Shown: positions 1 through 9,800 of the stretch, one piece after another
Numbering within the stretch: position 1 is the first letter of the stretch
Layout: every line of letters starts with the position of its first letter
Assembly (NCBI RefSeq): GCF_002101705.1
Contig: NZ_LQPC01000039.1
Span: forward strand, 1-64,000
DNA length: 64,000 nucleotides
Origin: Mycolicibacterium iranicum
GTDB lineage: Bacteria > Actinomycetota > Actinomycetes > Mycobacteriales > Mycobacteriaceae
Direction of reading: 5' to 3'
Position numbers and translations under genes: made by a program
Notes under the pieces: model-generated
What the model was told of the DNA's origin: nothing
Databases searched by the model: none
What the model saw: the letters and a program-made list of their open reading frames with translations, nothing else

Positions 1-1
1 C

Positions 2-115
2 CGAAGCCCCTTCGCACGCTTCATCGCCGACCCCATCGAACCCGAACCCCTCGAACCCGGCTGGCAACCACCACCACCACACCACACCGACCGCGACGAA
101 CCCCCACCGTTCTGA
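2..115 (+). CDS. 3' end of a gene entering from the left edge (possible 13E12/DUF222-HNH family)
   Basis: The frame is open from the left edge and stops at TGA 113-115. Only the last 37 residues are visible. They are Pro- and His-rich with a run of four prolines and end in DEPPPF. Many mycobacterial 13E12-repeat (DUF222 plus HNH endonuclease) proteins end in a similar acidic-then-PPPF tail, so I suggest that family from the tail alone. The HNH core would lie outside the window. A low-complexity tail could belong to another family. Confidence 0.4.
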   Translation, partial: RSPFARFIADPIEPEPLEPGWQPPPPHHTDRDEPPPF

Positions 116-125
116 TGTCGCCCTT

Positions 126-1550
126 CTAAGCAGAGGCGGTCTCGAGCTCTTCCAGCGCGTCCCCGGTGTACACCGCGAGGCGCTGAAGATGCGGCAGGCG
201 GTCGCGGCAGCCGACGAAGCCGAAATTCATCGTGTCGGCGTAGCTCTGCAGCGTGATGTTGAGCGCCATTCCGTGGATAGGGATCGACACCGGGTACGTC
301 GCCTCCAACCGGGAACCGTTGAAATACAACGGCTCCCGTGGCCCCGGCACATTCGACACACACAGGTTGAACGTGTAGGGCCACGGCGGCTGCACGCCGG
401 TCAACGCGCCCGCAATCTGCCCGCCCGCCGGGGCCAACAGCGCCGCGCTGTAAGCGATGATCGCGGCCGGCGACATCGATTGCAGCTGCGCCTTCGCCGC
501 GCGCGTGGCAGCCGTGATGGCCACCAGACGCTCCACCGGATCCTCGATGTCGGTGCCCATCGGCGCCAGTATCGCCCCCACCGCGTTGCCACCGCCCTCG
601 TCGCCCTTCGGCCGCACGTTCACCGGCAAGAATGCGATCAACGATCGATCCGGCAGTTTGTCGAAGTCGCTCAGGAACTTTCGCAGTCCACCGCCGATGA
701 TCGCCAGCGCCACGTCGTTGATGGTGGACCCGTGCGCAGCGCTGAGCTTCTTCAAGCGGTCGAACTCGTACTGCTGCGTGGCGAACCGGCGATTACGGCT
801 GATCCGTGCATTGAGGATGCTGTGAGGCGCCGACGCCGACCCCGAGATGTGGGCGTTGTCGCCGTCTCGGCGCAGCTGAGTGTTGACCAGAGCAGCTGTC
901 AGATCGACCGCCGAACTGACACCGCCGGTGACCGCCGAAGTCACCCCGCCCAGCGCCCGCAGTGCCGCTGTCAGCGGGTTCGACGATTCGCCTTCCCCGG
1001 ACGAGCGCCGCGCGCGCGACGGCGACGGCACGTTGAAAAACATGCGGGTGTTGCGGTCCTTCGGATCGGTGGACAGGCTGCGGCCCAGCATCCGCATCGC
1101 GCTGTACCCGTCGACCAGAGCGTGGTGGATCTTCATGTACAGCGCGAAGCGCCCGCCTTCGAGGCCCTCGATCACATGCAGTTCCCACGGCGGCCGCGTC
1201 AGGTCGAGGTGGTTGCTGTGCAGCCGAGACACCAACACGCCGAGTTCGCGTTCGTCGCCGGGGCTGGCCAACGCCGACCGCCGCACGTGGTAGTCGAAGT
1301 CGAAGTCCTTATCGGTCACCCAGCTGTGCAGCGGGCTGAACTGCAGCCGAGGATTGGCGAGCTTGCGATTCCACGGCGGCACGACTTCCTGGCTGCGCGC
1401 CTCGTCGACCATCTGGCGCAGATAGTCACTGGGCGCGTCGGCGGGCGGGGTGAACGGCAGGAGCCCGGCGACGTGCATTTTCGAACTCGACGTCTCGCCG
1501 TAGATGAACATCAGGTCCTGCAGTCCGAGACGGACACTGTCGGCGCTCAC
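126..1550 (-). CDS. WS/DGAT family O-acyltransferase (wax ester synthase / diacylglycerol acyltransferase)
   Basis: This 474-aa protein is a full-length WS/DGAT-type enzyme, which transfers an acyl group from acyl-CoA to diacylglycerol or a fatty alcohol to make storage lipid. The catalytic HHxxxDG motif is present as HHALVDG at residues 142-148, and the typical NDVALA stretch follows in the second half. About 470 aa is the usual length. The start is GTG at 1548-1550. selO lies 22 bp upstream on the same strand, so the two may be co-transcribed. Mycobacteria carry many paralogues (Tgs and others), so the exact substrate cannot be told from the sequence. Confidence 0.92.
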   Translation of the reverse strand: MSADSVRLGLQDLMFIYGETSSSKMHVAGLLPFTPPADAPSDYLRQMVDEARSQEVVPPWNRKLANPRLQFSPLHSWVTDKDFDFDYHVRRSALASPGDERELGVLVSRLHSNHLDLTRPPWELHVIEGLEGGRFALYMKIHHALVDGYSAMRMLGRSLSTDPKDRNTRMFFNVPSPSRARRSSGEGESSNPLTAALRALGGVTSAVTGGVSSAVDLTAALVNTQLRRDGDNAHISGSASAPHSILNARISRNRRFATQQYEFDRLKKLSAAHGSTINDVALAIIGGGLRKFLSDFDKLPDRSLIAFLPVNVRPKGDEGGGNAVGAILAPMGTDIEDPVERLVAITAATRAAKAQLQSMSPAAIIAYSAALLAPAGGQIAGALTGVQPPWPYTFNLCVSNVPGPREPLYFNGSRLEATYPVSIPIHGMALNITLQSYADTMNFGFVGCRDRLPHLQRLAVYTGDALEELETASA

Positions 1551-1572
1551 GGATGCACGCTAGCCGCAGCGC

Positions 1573-3030
1573 TCACGTTCCACAGAAGGTTTGGAAGGAG
1601 GCGCTGAACTCCTTGGGGCCGGGCTCGGCATATCGCCGTAGTCCAGGCCGTCCATCGAACGGCGACCGGATCGCGTCGAGCAGCCCTTCCAGCGGGGCCA
1701 GATCGCCGCCCGTCGCCGCGGTGAGCGCCTCCTCCACCAGGTGGTTGCGCGGGATGTAGACGGGGTTGACCCTGTCCATCGCATCGGCATCCGGCTCGAG
1801 CGCCCGCCAGCGTGCAAGCCAGCCGTCGAACGCTGCGAGGTCGATGAACTCGCCGCGAACCGGTTCGCTGTCGCCGCGCGCCGCCATCGCCAGCAGGCGG
1901 TAGAACGAGGTGTAATCAACCTGGCTCTGCTGCAGGTGCGCCAGGAGATCCTGGATGACAGGCCCCGCCTCGTCGGTGGATGCGCGCGGCACGCCCAGCT
2001 TCGCCTTCATTCCGTCGATCCACGTCGCCTCGTACAGCGGCGCGAAACCGCCCAGCGACTGCTCGGCCATCGCGATGGCCTTCTCGCTGTCGTCGTCGAT
2101 CAGAGGCAGCAGCGTCTCGGCGAAACGCGCCAGATTCCACAGTGCAATCGAGGGCTGATTCCCGTAGGCGTAGCGGCCCCAGCTGTCGATCGAGCTGAAC
2201 ACCGTCGCCGGGTCGAACGACTCCATGAAGGCGCATGGGCCGTAGTCGATCGTCTCGCCGGAGATCGTCATGTTGTCGGTGTTCATCACGCCGTGGATGA
2301 AGCCGACCAGCATCCACCGCGCGATCAGCCGCGCCTGCACGACGCTGACCGCCTCGACCAGCGCGAGGTAGGGGTTCTCGGCCTCGGCGGCCTGGGGGTG
2401 GTGGCGCGCGATCGCGAAGTCCGCGAGCCGCCGAAGCAGATCGGTGTTCCCCGACGCCTGCATCAGCAGCGGCGCGAACTGGAAAGTCCCGACCCGCAGG
2501 TGACTGGACGCGACCCGAGCGAGCACCGCCCCCGGCAGCACGGTCTCGCGATACACCGCCTTACCGGTGCCCACCACGGCCAGTGCCCGCGTCGTCGGAA
2601 TCCCGAGTGCATGCATCGACTCGCTGATCACGAACTCGCGCAGCATCGGGCCCACCGCGGCCAGGCCGTCGCCACCCCTGGCGAACGGGGTGCGTCCAGA
2701 GCCCTTCAGGTGCAGATCTCGCAGGGTTCCGCCGGCATCCTCGATCTCGCCGAGCAACAGCGCGCGCCCGTCCCCGAGACGCGGTTGGAATCCGCCGAAC
2801 TGGTGTCCGGCATACGCCTGCGCCACCGGCGTCCCCTCAGCGGGCACGACCGTTCCCGTCAGCAGGCCGAGGCCCTCGGGACTGCGCAGCCAGGCCGCAT
2901 CAATGCCCATCTCGGCCGCCAACGGTTCGTTGAGGGCCAATAGCTGCGGTTCAGGCGCCTCCTCGGCTTTCCACTGCACCGTCAGCTCGGGCAGCTCGCC
3001 GGCGAAGCGGCTCTGCAGCGCGATACTCAC
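1573..3030 (-). CDS. selO: Protein adenylyltransferase SelO (YdiU/UPF0061 family)
   Basis: The 485-aa product is a SelO pseudokinase. In characterised homologues this fold binds ATP in an inverted orientation and transfers AMP to Ser/Thr/Tyr of target proteins, with links to redox stress. Visible motifs are AGHQFGGF and LGDGRA near residues 73-90, the GSGRTPFARGGDG nucleotide-binding stretch near 110-122, and the HGVMNTDN catalytic loop with a following DYGP. The protein ends in TFCGT: the Cys is third from the end, where eukaryotic SelO carries selenocysteine. It sits upstream of the WS/DGAT gene on the same strand and 10 bp downstream of a lipoprotein gene. Confidence 0.95.
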   Translation of the reverse strand: MSIALQSRFAGELPELTVQWKAEEAPEPQLLALNEPLAAEMGIDAAWLRSPEGLGLLTGTVVPAEGTPVAQAYAGHQFGGFQPRLGDGRALLLGEIEDAGGTLRDLHLKGSGRTPFARGGDGLAAVGPMLREFVISESMHALGIPTTRALAVVGTGKAVYRETVLPGAVLARVASSHLRVGTFQFAPLLMQASGNTDLLRRLADFAIARHHPQAAEAENPYLALVEAVSVVQARLIARWMLVGFIHGVMNTDNMTISGETIDYGPCAFMESFDPATVFSSIDSWGRYAYGNQPSIALWNLARFAETLLPLIDDDSEKAIAMAEQSLGGFAPLYEATWIDGMKAKLGVPRASTDEAGPVIQDLLAHLQQSQVDYTSFYRLLAMAARGDSEPVRGEFIDLAAFDGWLARWRALEPDADAMDRVNPVYIPRNHLVEEALTAATGGDLAPLEGLLDAIRSPFDGRPGLRRYAEPGPKEFSASFQTFCGT

Positions 3031-3040
3031 CCCACCCAGC

Positions 3041-4195
3041 CTACGGAGACGGCGGGATCACAGCGATGGCGTCGACGCCGCCCTTGATGGATATGCGGCG
3101 CGAGCTTTCCTCGAACACCAGCGAGCCGGCCGGATCAGTCGGTGCATCGCTGCGCGGCAGGATCAGCGCCCGCTGGCCCGGCGCCACATCCGCGGTCTGC
3201 AGCGCCGACGTCGGCGGCGTCGTCTGCGCGATCTGGTCACCGGACAGCTGCCAGACCACCGGCGGATAGGTCTGCGGCTGACCGCACACCCACGTCGTCA
3301 GGCTCAGCTTCGGCGGTCCGGCCGTCGGCCACCACAGCTTGGTCACCCGGAAGCCGGCGTTGACGTCTGCCGCGGCCACATCGAAGGTCTGCTGGGTGCC
3401 GTTGGCGTCTGAGGTCACCACGGCTGCCGTCCCGCACGCGGCGTCGGTGGCGCGATACAGCGCGTACGACAGCGACGCGCCGTCCGGACTGAGCCGTGCC
3501 ACCGCGACCGGACTGTTGGCGTCGGCCTGGCCCAACGACGTCGGCGGCCCCGGGCCCCGCACCGCATACAGCGTGTCGGGACCGCCGAACGGCGACGGCG
3601 GCGCCTCGACGCGGGCGATCACCGCGGTGCCGCCCCGCGCGATCACCAGCCGGGGGTCGCCGGGCCGCACCCCGGCGACAGGGGGAAGGTCGACGATCTG
3701 GGCGAGCTCGGGTTGCGTCTGCGGGTCGGCCAGGTCGAGCCGCATCAACCGATTCGGCTGTTCCCACCACACGACCGCGCTTCCGCCGCCGGTACCCACG
3801 ACAGGGCCGACGGTGACCGGGCGGGTCGAACCCCGACCCGTGGCCACCTCGATCGTGGCCAGCTGGTTGTCGGTCGTCCGCGCGAACACGAACTTGCCGT
3901 CATCGGTGGTGAGAAGGTCGTTCGACGGTGTGAACGAGCCCTTCGCGGTGGCGACCACGCTGGTGCCTTCGACCAGGCCGATCTCGTCCGCCGCGCGGTA
4001 GGCGATCAGCGGTCCCGTGGTGTCGGGCGGCTTCGGGGTCGTCGTGGGCTCGAAGGGGGAGCGCGACGTCGAGGTCGTGGCGGTCGAGGATCCCGTCGCC
4101 GACCCCGGAGAGCCGGGCTCGGCGCCGGTGCAGGCTGCCGTCAACAGGCAGATGAGCAGGACGAGGGGCGCGAATGATTTGGACAGCATTTTCAT
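3041..4195 (-). CDS. Putative lipoprotein with beta-propeller-like repeats, unknown function
   Basis: From ATG at 4195 the protein has 384 aa with a hydrophobic signal (about residues 8-21) ending in LTAAC at Cys22, a somewhat loose lipobox. A longer frame up to 4318 would put 41 non-signal-like residues ahead of the signal, so I chose the internal ATG. After the lipobox comes a Ser/Thr/Pro-rich linker. The rest has repeated strand-like segments and an LSPDG element like those in beta-propeller or TolB-like proteins. It is probably anchored outside the cytoplasmic membrane. It diverges from the MTHFR-like gene across 149 bp. No specific function is recognised. Confidence 0.75.
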   Translation of the reverse strand: MKMLSKSFAPLVLLICLLTAACTGAEPGSPGSATGSSTATTSTSRSPFEPTTTPKPPDTTGPLIAYRAADEIGLVEGTSVVATAKGSFTPSNDLLTTDDGKFVFARTTDNQLATIEVATGRGSTRPVTVGPVVGTGGGSAVVWWEQPNRLMRLDLADPQTQPELAQIVDLPPVAGVRPGDPRLVIARGGTAVIARVEAPPSPFGGPDTLYAVRGPGPPTSLGQADANSPVAVARLSPDGASLSYALYRATDAACGTAAVVTSDANGTQQTFDVAAADVNAGFRVTKLWWPTAGPPKLSLTTWVCGQPQTYPPVVWQLSGDQIAQTTPPTSALQTADVAPGQRALILPRSDAPTDPAGSLVFEESSRRISIKGGVDAIAVIPPSP

Positions 4196-4344
4196 GGGAG
4201 ATCTACCCCATAAAAGCTCACTGAGGCCTCGCGCGTCGCCACAGGTATGGTGATTTTTCCCGACCGGCGGGGCAACGAGGGGCCACGACGACGAGGTCGG
4301 CAGGCCGCCGGGGGACAAGACGCCTTCAGATGTGGAGCAATGCT

Positions 4345-5238
4345 GTGAGCTTGAACACCATCGCCTTGGAGCTCGTGCCGCCGAACGTGGAGCGGGGGCG
4401 TGAACAGGCCCTCGAGGACGCCGAGAAGGTGTTGCGGTGCTCGGCTGAGGCGGGGCTGGCCGGGCGGATCCGCCACGTCATGATCCCCGGCATGATCGAG
4501 GAGGACGGCGACCGTCCGGTCGAGATGAAGCCCAAGCTCGACGTCCTGGACTTCTGGACGATGATCAAGCCCGAGCTGCCCGGCATCAAGGGGCTGTGCA
4601 CACAGGTCACCGCGTTCATGGACGAGCCGACGCTGCGCGGCAGGCTCACCGAGCTCGGAGACAGCGGGTTCGAGGGGATCGCCTTCGTCGGCGTGCCTCG
4701 CACCCTCAGCGACGGCGAGGGCTCGGGGGTCGCGCCGACGGATGCGCTGTCGATTTTCGACGGGCTGGTCGAGAACCGCGGCGTCATCCTGATCCCGACG
4801 CGGGAGGGCGAGCACGGTCGGTTCAACTTCAAGTGCGATCGCGGCGCCACCTACGGCATGACGCAGTTGCTGTACTCCGACGCGATCGTCAGGATGCTCA
4901 CCGAATTCGCCGACAAGACCGACCACCGCCCCGAGATCCTGCTGTCCTTCGGTTTTGTGCCGAAAGTGGAAAGCCGTGTCGGACTTATCAATTGGCTCAT
5001 CCAGGACCCCGGCAACGAGGCTGTCGGCCGCGAGCAGGACTTTGTCCGCAAGCTCGCCGAAACCGATCCCGCGGGCCGGCGCCAGCTGATGCTCGACCTC
5101 TACAAGCGCGTCATCGACGGAGTTGCCGATCTCGGTTTCCCGCTCAGTGTGCATTTCGAGGCGACCTACGGCGTGAACACCGCGGCCTTCGAGACTCTCG
5201 CCGAGATGCTCGCGTACTGGTCGCCCGACACACCCTGA
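4345..5238 (+). CDS. Atypical methylenetetrahydrofolate reductase-like protein (Rv2172c-like)
   Basis: The 297-aa product closely resembles, from memory, the family of M. tuberculosis Rv2172c, reported as a non-canonical 5,10-methylene-tetrahydrofolate reductase unlike classical flavin-dependent MetF. The N-terminal LNTIALELVPPN stretch and the HVMIPGMI element are typical of the family. I start at GTG 4345 because GGAG lies at 4334-4337, seven bases upstream; an ATG at 4330 is in frame but that GGAG would then fall inside the gene. The protein would feed methyl groups to methionine synthesis. The neighbours give no folate context, so the assignment rests on sequence resemblance alone. Confidence 0.65.
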   Translation: MSLNTIALELVPPNVERGREQALEDAEKVLRCSAEAGLAGRIRHVMIPGMIEEDGDRPVEMKPKLDVLDFWTMIKPELPGIKGLCTQVTAFMDEPTLRGRLTELGDSGFEGIAFVGVPRTLSDGEGSGVAPTDALSIFDGLVENRGVILIPTREGEHGRFNFKCDRGATYGMTQLLYSDAIVRMLTEFADKTDHRPEILLSFGFVPKVESRVGLINWLIQDPGNEAVGREQDFVRKLAETDPAGRRQLMLDLYKRVIDGVADLGFPLSVHFEATYGVNTAAFETLAEMLAYWSPDTP

Positions 5239-5239
5239 C

Positions 5240-5809
5240 CTACTGGGGCAGCGGCCCGAACACCCCGGCCGGACCTTCGCGGACCGTGCCGGGTGTCTCC
5301 AGGATCGGCGCGGGATAGCCGCCGGGTGTGGAGAGTTCGTCGGGCTGGCTCGACTCGATGGGCACCGGTGTCTGCGGCGGCTGGCCGCTCGGATCCTCGG
5401 CGGACGGCACCGAAGCGATGCCCGCGCGGACGTCGGGCCCGGGGTTTCCACCTGCCGCGGGTTCCAGTCCGGCGGTGATCCCGTAGCGCGAATTGGCCGT
5501 CACCAGCGGGCCGTCGGCCTGCGGCGCGTTCCCGAGGCTGCTGCCGGGCAAGCCATCGGCCTTCATGTCCGGGTCGACGCCCGCACTGATGCGGGTGCCG
5601 CGGGCGTCCGTTGCAGGGGGCGGCCCGACCACGATGACGTTGTAGGGGTACGAGAAGCTGCCAGGCTGCAGGCCGGGAATCACTTCAGCGAAATCGGGAA
5701 TGCTCGGCGGATTCACCGGATTGACGGGCTGGGCCGAGGCCGTCGGAGCCAGCGCAACAGTGGCCCCCGCCAGCAGGAGCCACCACCCGCTAGATCTTGA
5801 TCGGATCAC
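5240..5809 (-). CDS. Secreted proline/glycine-rich protein downstream of the MspA-type porin
   Basis: From GTG 5809 the protein is 189 aa with a short basic N-terminus, a hydrophobic core (WWLLLAGATVAL) and a cleavage site after ASA, so it is probably exported. The mature part is rich in Pro, Gly and Asp and has no recognised domain or transmembrane helix. An in-frame ATG at 5839 gives ten more residues; the GTG gives a more normal signal peptide. The start lies inside the 3' end of the porin gene in another frame (20-bp overlap), suggesting translational coupling and a functional link. It converges on the MTHFR-like gene with one base between the stops. Confidence 0.7.
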   Translation of the reverse strand: MIRSRSSGWWLLLAGATVALAPTASAQPVNPVNPPSIPDFAEVIPGLQPGSFSYPYNVIVVGPPPATDARGTRISAGVDPDMKADGLPGSSLGNAPQADGPLVTANSRYGITAGLEPAAGGNPGPDVRAGIASVPSAEDPSGQPPQTPVPIESSQPDELSTPGGYPAPILETPGTVREGPAGVFGPLPQ

Positions 5810-6464
5810 CGTAGATCGCGAACTGGGTGTGTGCGGCATCGGTGGAAATCCTCAGGTAGGCGTAGGAGCGGATGGTCACGTCACCGCCGCACGCATCGGC
5901 TTTGATGTGGATGTTGTCGATGTCGATCATCGCCTGACCGTTCGGGCTCAGCGTCATGTTCGACAGCGGCAGATCGACGATCACGCCGGGCTGCAACACG
6001 GACTGGACGAATCCGGCTGCTCCGCCGTCGAGGCCGAGCGACGCACTGACCGGGGAGCCACCGCCGATCCCGACGGCGCCCGACGGTCCGCCACCACCGG
6101 TCACGCCGTACTGCAGACCCGCGGACACATCCGACTGGCACCCGAGCTGATAGCCGAGGATGAAGATGCTGTCGGTGATCGGGTTGGCTCCGCCGACCGC
6201 CGTTGCCGTCGCCGACGCCGTCACGAAGCCTTCGCGAGAATTCTGGGCGTTGGCGAGGTTGGGGATGGAGTTCACCACCTCGTTCTCCACCCTGATGTTC
6301 AGCTGCCAGCCGTCCCGGGAGACCTTGTCGTAGCTGAGAGGGCGCATCGGCACAGGTTCCGCCGAGGCGGGAGCAAACCCGACCCCGGTCACTGCCGTCG
6401 CCATCGACATCGCCGCGGCCATCGCGGTGCCCAACGTAGTCCGCCACCGCACGCCGATATTCAA
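5790..6464 (-). CDS. MspA-family outer membrane porin (divergent)
   Basis: The 224-aa precursor has a signal peptide ending ASA|EP near residue 35, leaving about 189 aa, close to MspA size. The mature chain fits the MspA family: a charged start with a Trp, a GYQLG strand mid-chain, Gly-rich strands, and an ending in an IYGDP motif like the TYGEP of MspA. MspA proteins form octameric channels in the mycolate outer membrane for small hydrophilic solutes. This copy has two Cys in the mature part (in GCQSD and DACGG) that MspA lacks, possibly a disulphide. The downstream secreted protein gene overlaps its end. Confidence 0.85.
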   Translation of the reverse strand: MNIGVRWRTTLGTAMAAAMSMATAVTGVGFAPASAEPVPMRPLSYDKVSRDGWQLNIRVENEVVNSIPNLANAQNSREGFVTASATATAVGGANPITDSIFILGYQLGCQSDVSAGLQYGVTGGGGPSGAVGIGGGSPVSASLGLDGGAAGFVQSVLQPGVIVDLPLSNMTLSPNGQAMIDIDNIHIKADACGGDVTIRSYAYLRISTDAAHTQFAIYGDPIKI

Positions 6465-6524
6465 CCAGACGGCCGGTTTGCGCGCTTGCGATGAGAATTT
6501 TCCGCAGACGTTGTCTACTTGGGT

Positions 6525-6875
6525 ATGAAGACGGGCATCGTCCGCGCGGTGGGGGCTCTGCTGGCCGTGAGTTCAGCTGTGCTGCATGCGTCTTCGCCCG
6601 GGGTGGTGACGATCGCGATGGGAGCGGTCTGTCTGTACTGCGCCTATGAGTTGTGGCGCTTCGACACCGTGCGGAGTTGGTTGATGGTGGCGGTGATGAA
6701 CGTCGCGATGATCGCGGTGCACATACCGATGGCGGGTCATCAGCACGGTCGCGGCTCGGCGTCCGTTGCGACGGTCGACATGGCGATCGCGATGCAGCTG
6801 GCGACAGCAGTGGCCTTCGCCGAGATCGTCTTCGCGGCCGCCGTGCTGTACGCCCGCACCCGTGCTCCGCGGTGA
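6525..6875 (+). CDS. Small integral membrane protein, unknown function
   Basis: From ATG 6525 the protein has 116 aa with about four hydrophobic segments: near residues 6-22, 25-42, 50-65 and 82-105. A TTG at 6519 could add two residues. The third loop contains HIPMAGHQHGRG, a His-rich patch that might bind metal. It lies alone between the divergent porin and hrpA, 24 bp upstream of the latter. I do not recognise the family. Confidence 0.65.
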   Translation: MKTGIVRAVGALLAVSSAVLHASSPGVVTIAMGAVCLYCAYELWRFDTVRSWLMVAVMNVAMIAVHIPMAGHQHGRGSASVATVDMAIAMQLATAVAFAEIVFAAAVLYARTRAPR

Positions 6876-6899
6876 CGGATCTGCGCCTATCGTGGCCGG

Positions 6900-9800
6900 G
6901 TGTCCCTGCGTGCGAGGCTTGACGATCTGACGATCAAGGACGCCGCCCAGCTGGGGCGCCGTCTGCGTCAGCTCCGCAACCCCACCCAGCAACAGCTGGA
7001 GCGTCTCGAAGAGCGCTTCGCGGCAGCCGAAGCGCTGGTGGCCACCAGGTTGGCCGCCGTGCCGCAGATCAGCTATCCGGATCTACCGGTCAGCGAGCGT
7101 CGCGACGAGATCGCCGCGGCCATCGCGGGGAACCAGGTCGTGATCGTGGCCGGCGAGACCGGCTCGGGCAAGACCACGCAGCTTCCGAAGATCTGCCTGG
7201 AACTCGGCAGAGGAATTCGCGGCACGATCGGCCACACCCAGCCCCGCCGGCTCGCCGCCCGCACCGTCGCGGCCCGCATCGCCGACGAGCTCGGCACGCC
7301 GTTGGGCGAGGCGGTCGGCTACACCGTGCGGTTCACAGATCAGGCGAGCGACCGCACGCTCGTCAAACTGATGACCGACGGCATCCTGCTCGCCGAGGTG
7401 CAACGGGACCGCAGATTGCTGCGGTACGACACGCTGATCATCGACGAGGCCCACGAGCGCAGCCTCAACATCGATTTCCTCCTCGGATATCTGCGGAACC
7501 TGCTGCCGCGCAGGCCCGATCTGAAGGTGATCGTGACGTCCGCGACGATCGAGCCGGAGCGTTTCGCACAGTTCTTCTCCGGAACGCCGATCGTCGAGGT
7601 CTCGGGCCGCACCTATCCCGTCGAGATCCGCTATCGCCCACTGGAAGTGACAGTTCCTGTCGAAGGTGCCGAAGATCCCGACGACCCGGACCACGAGGTG
7701 GTCCGCACTGAAATGCGAGATCCAACCGAGGCGATCATCGACGCGGTGGCCGAGTTGGAGGCCGAGCCGCCGGGCGATGTCCTGGTCTTCCTGTCCGGGG
7801 AACGCGAGATCCGCGACACCGCGGAAGCCCTGCGCGGCGTTGTCGATGTGAACACCGAGGTGCTTCCGCTCTACGCTCGGTTGCCGACCGCCGAACAGCA
7901 GAAGGTTTTCCAGCCTGGCCGTACCGCGCGGCGAATCGTGTTGGCCACCAACGTCGCCGAGACCTCACTCACGGTGCCGGGGGTCAGGTACGTCGTCGAT
8001 CCCGGTACCGCCCGCATCTCGCGCTACAGCCGCAGAACCAAGGTGCAGCGGCTGCCGATCGAGCCGATCTCTCAGGCCTCGGCGGCTCAGCGCGCCGGCC
8101 GTTCGGGCCGTACCGCACCCGGCGTGTGCATCCGGCTGTATTCGGAGGAGGATTTCCAATCCCGGCCCCGATACACCGATCCGGAGATTCTGCGCACCAA
8201 CCTGGCCGCGGTGATCCTGCAGATGGCCGCGCTCGGCTTCGGCGACATCGAGGGTTTCGGTTTCCTTGATCCGCCGGACGCCCGCAGCATCCGCGACGGT
8301 GTGGCGCTGCTGCAGGAACTGGGGGCGTTCGATCGTGACGGCGAGCTCACCGACGTCGGACGCAGGCTCGCGCAGATCCCTGTCGATCCGCGTCTCGGAC
8401 GCATGATCCTGCAAGCCCAATCCGAGGGATGTGTCCGCGAAGTCCTGGTGCTGGCCGCCGCGCTGTCGATTCCGGACCCGCGGGAGCGGCCGACCGACCG
8501 TGAGGACGCCGCTCGTCAGAAGCATGCCCGGTTCGCCGACGAGAACTCGGATTTCATTTCGTTCTTGAACCTGTGGCGGTACCTGGGTGAGCAGCGAAAG
8601 GAGCGCTCCGGCAGCTCGTTTCGACGGATGTGCCGCGACGAGTTCCTGCATTACCTGCGGATCCGAGAGTGGCAGGACCTCGTCGGCCAACTGCGTGGAA
8701 TCTGCCGGGACCTGGGGATCAGGGAGCAGGACGAGCCGGCCGACGCGGCCACGGTGCACGCCGCGCTGACCGCGGGACTGCTCTCGCACGTCGGGATGCG
8801 TGAGACCGACGGGCGCACCTACTCCGGCGCCCGCAACGCGAAGTTCGTGCTGGCGCCCGGATCGGTGCTGAGCCGCCGGCCGCCGCGGTGGGTCGTCGTC
8901 GCCGACCTGGTCGAGACCAGCAGGCTCTTCGGAAGGACCGCCGCGCGAATCGAACCCGCGGTCGTCGAGCGCGTGGCCGGCCATCTCGTGCAGCGGAGCT
9001 ACAGCGAGCCGCATTGGGACGCCGAGCGCGGTGCGGTGATGGCCTTCGAGCGGGTGACTCTCTACGGCCTGCCGCTGGTCGCTCGACGTCGCGTCGGCTA
9101 CGCCGAGGTCGACCCCGAGGTGGCGCGCGATCTGTTCATCAGGCACGCCCTCGTCGAGGGGGACTGGCAGACGCGACACCACTTTTTCCGCGACAACGCC
9201 CGGCTGCGTGAGGAACTCGCCGAGTTGGAAGACCGTGCCCGACGTCGCGATCTCCTGGTCGGCGACGATGAGATCTTCGCGTTCTACGACGTGCGTGTGC
9301 CTGCTGACGTGGTGTCGGCGCGGCACTTCGACGGGTGGTGGCGCAAGCAGCGGCACAAGACTCCGGACCTGCTGACCCTCACACGAGATGACCTGTTGCG
9401 CAGCGACGCCGGAGCAGAGCAGCCAGACAGTTGGCAGGCCGGTGACCTGTCCCTTCCGTTGAGCTACCGGTTCGACCCGAGTGCGGCCGATGACGGCGTC
9501 ACCGTCCACGTCCCCGTTGACGTTCTTGCCAGGCTGGGCGGAGACGATTTCGCCTGGCAGGTGCCCGCGCTGAGGGAGGAACTGCTCACCGCGCTGATCC
9601 GTTCGCTACCGAAAGACTTGCGTCGCAATTTCGTTCCCGCCCCCGACACCGCGAAGGCGCTTCTGGATGCCATCACGCCGGACAGCGGGCCGCTGTTGGA
9701 TGCGGTGCAGAGCGAACTGCGGCGCCGCACAGGCATTCTCGTCCCGGTCGATGCGTTCGACCTGGAGAAGCTGCCCCCGCATCTGCGGGTGACGTTCGCC

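Noticed and set aside
66..95. CCA-rich run as a microsatellite
   Set aside because: It is coding (Pro/His tail) and too short and irregular to call a repeat.
4192..5451. 419-codon minus-strand frame antisense to the MTHFR-like gene
   Set aside because: Composition is Arg/Pro/His-rich and it crosses two supported genes.
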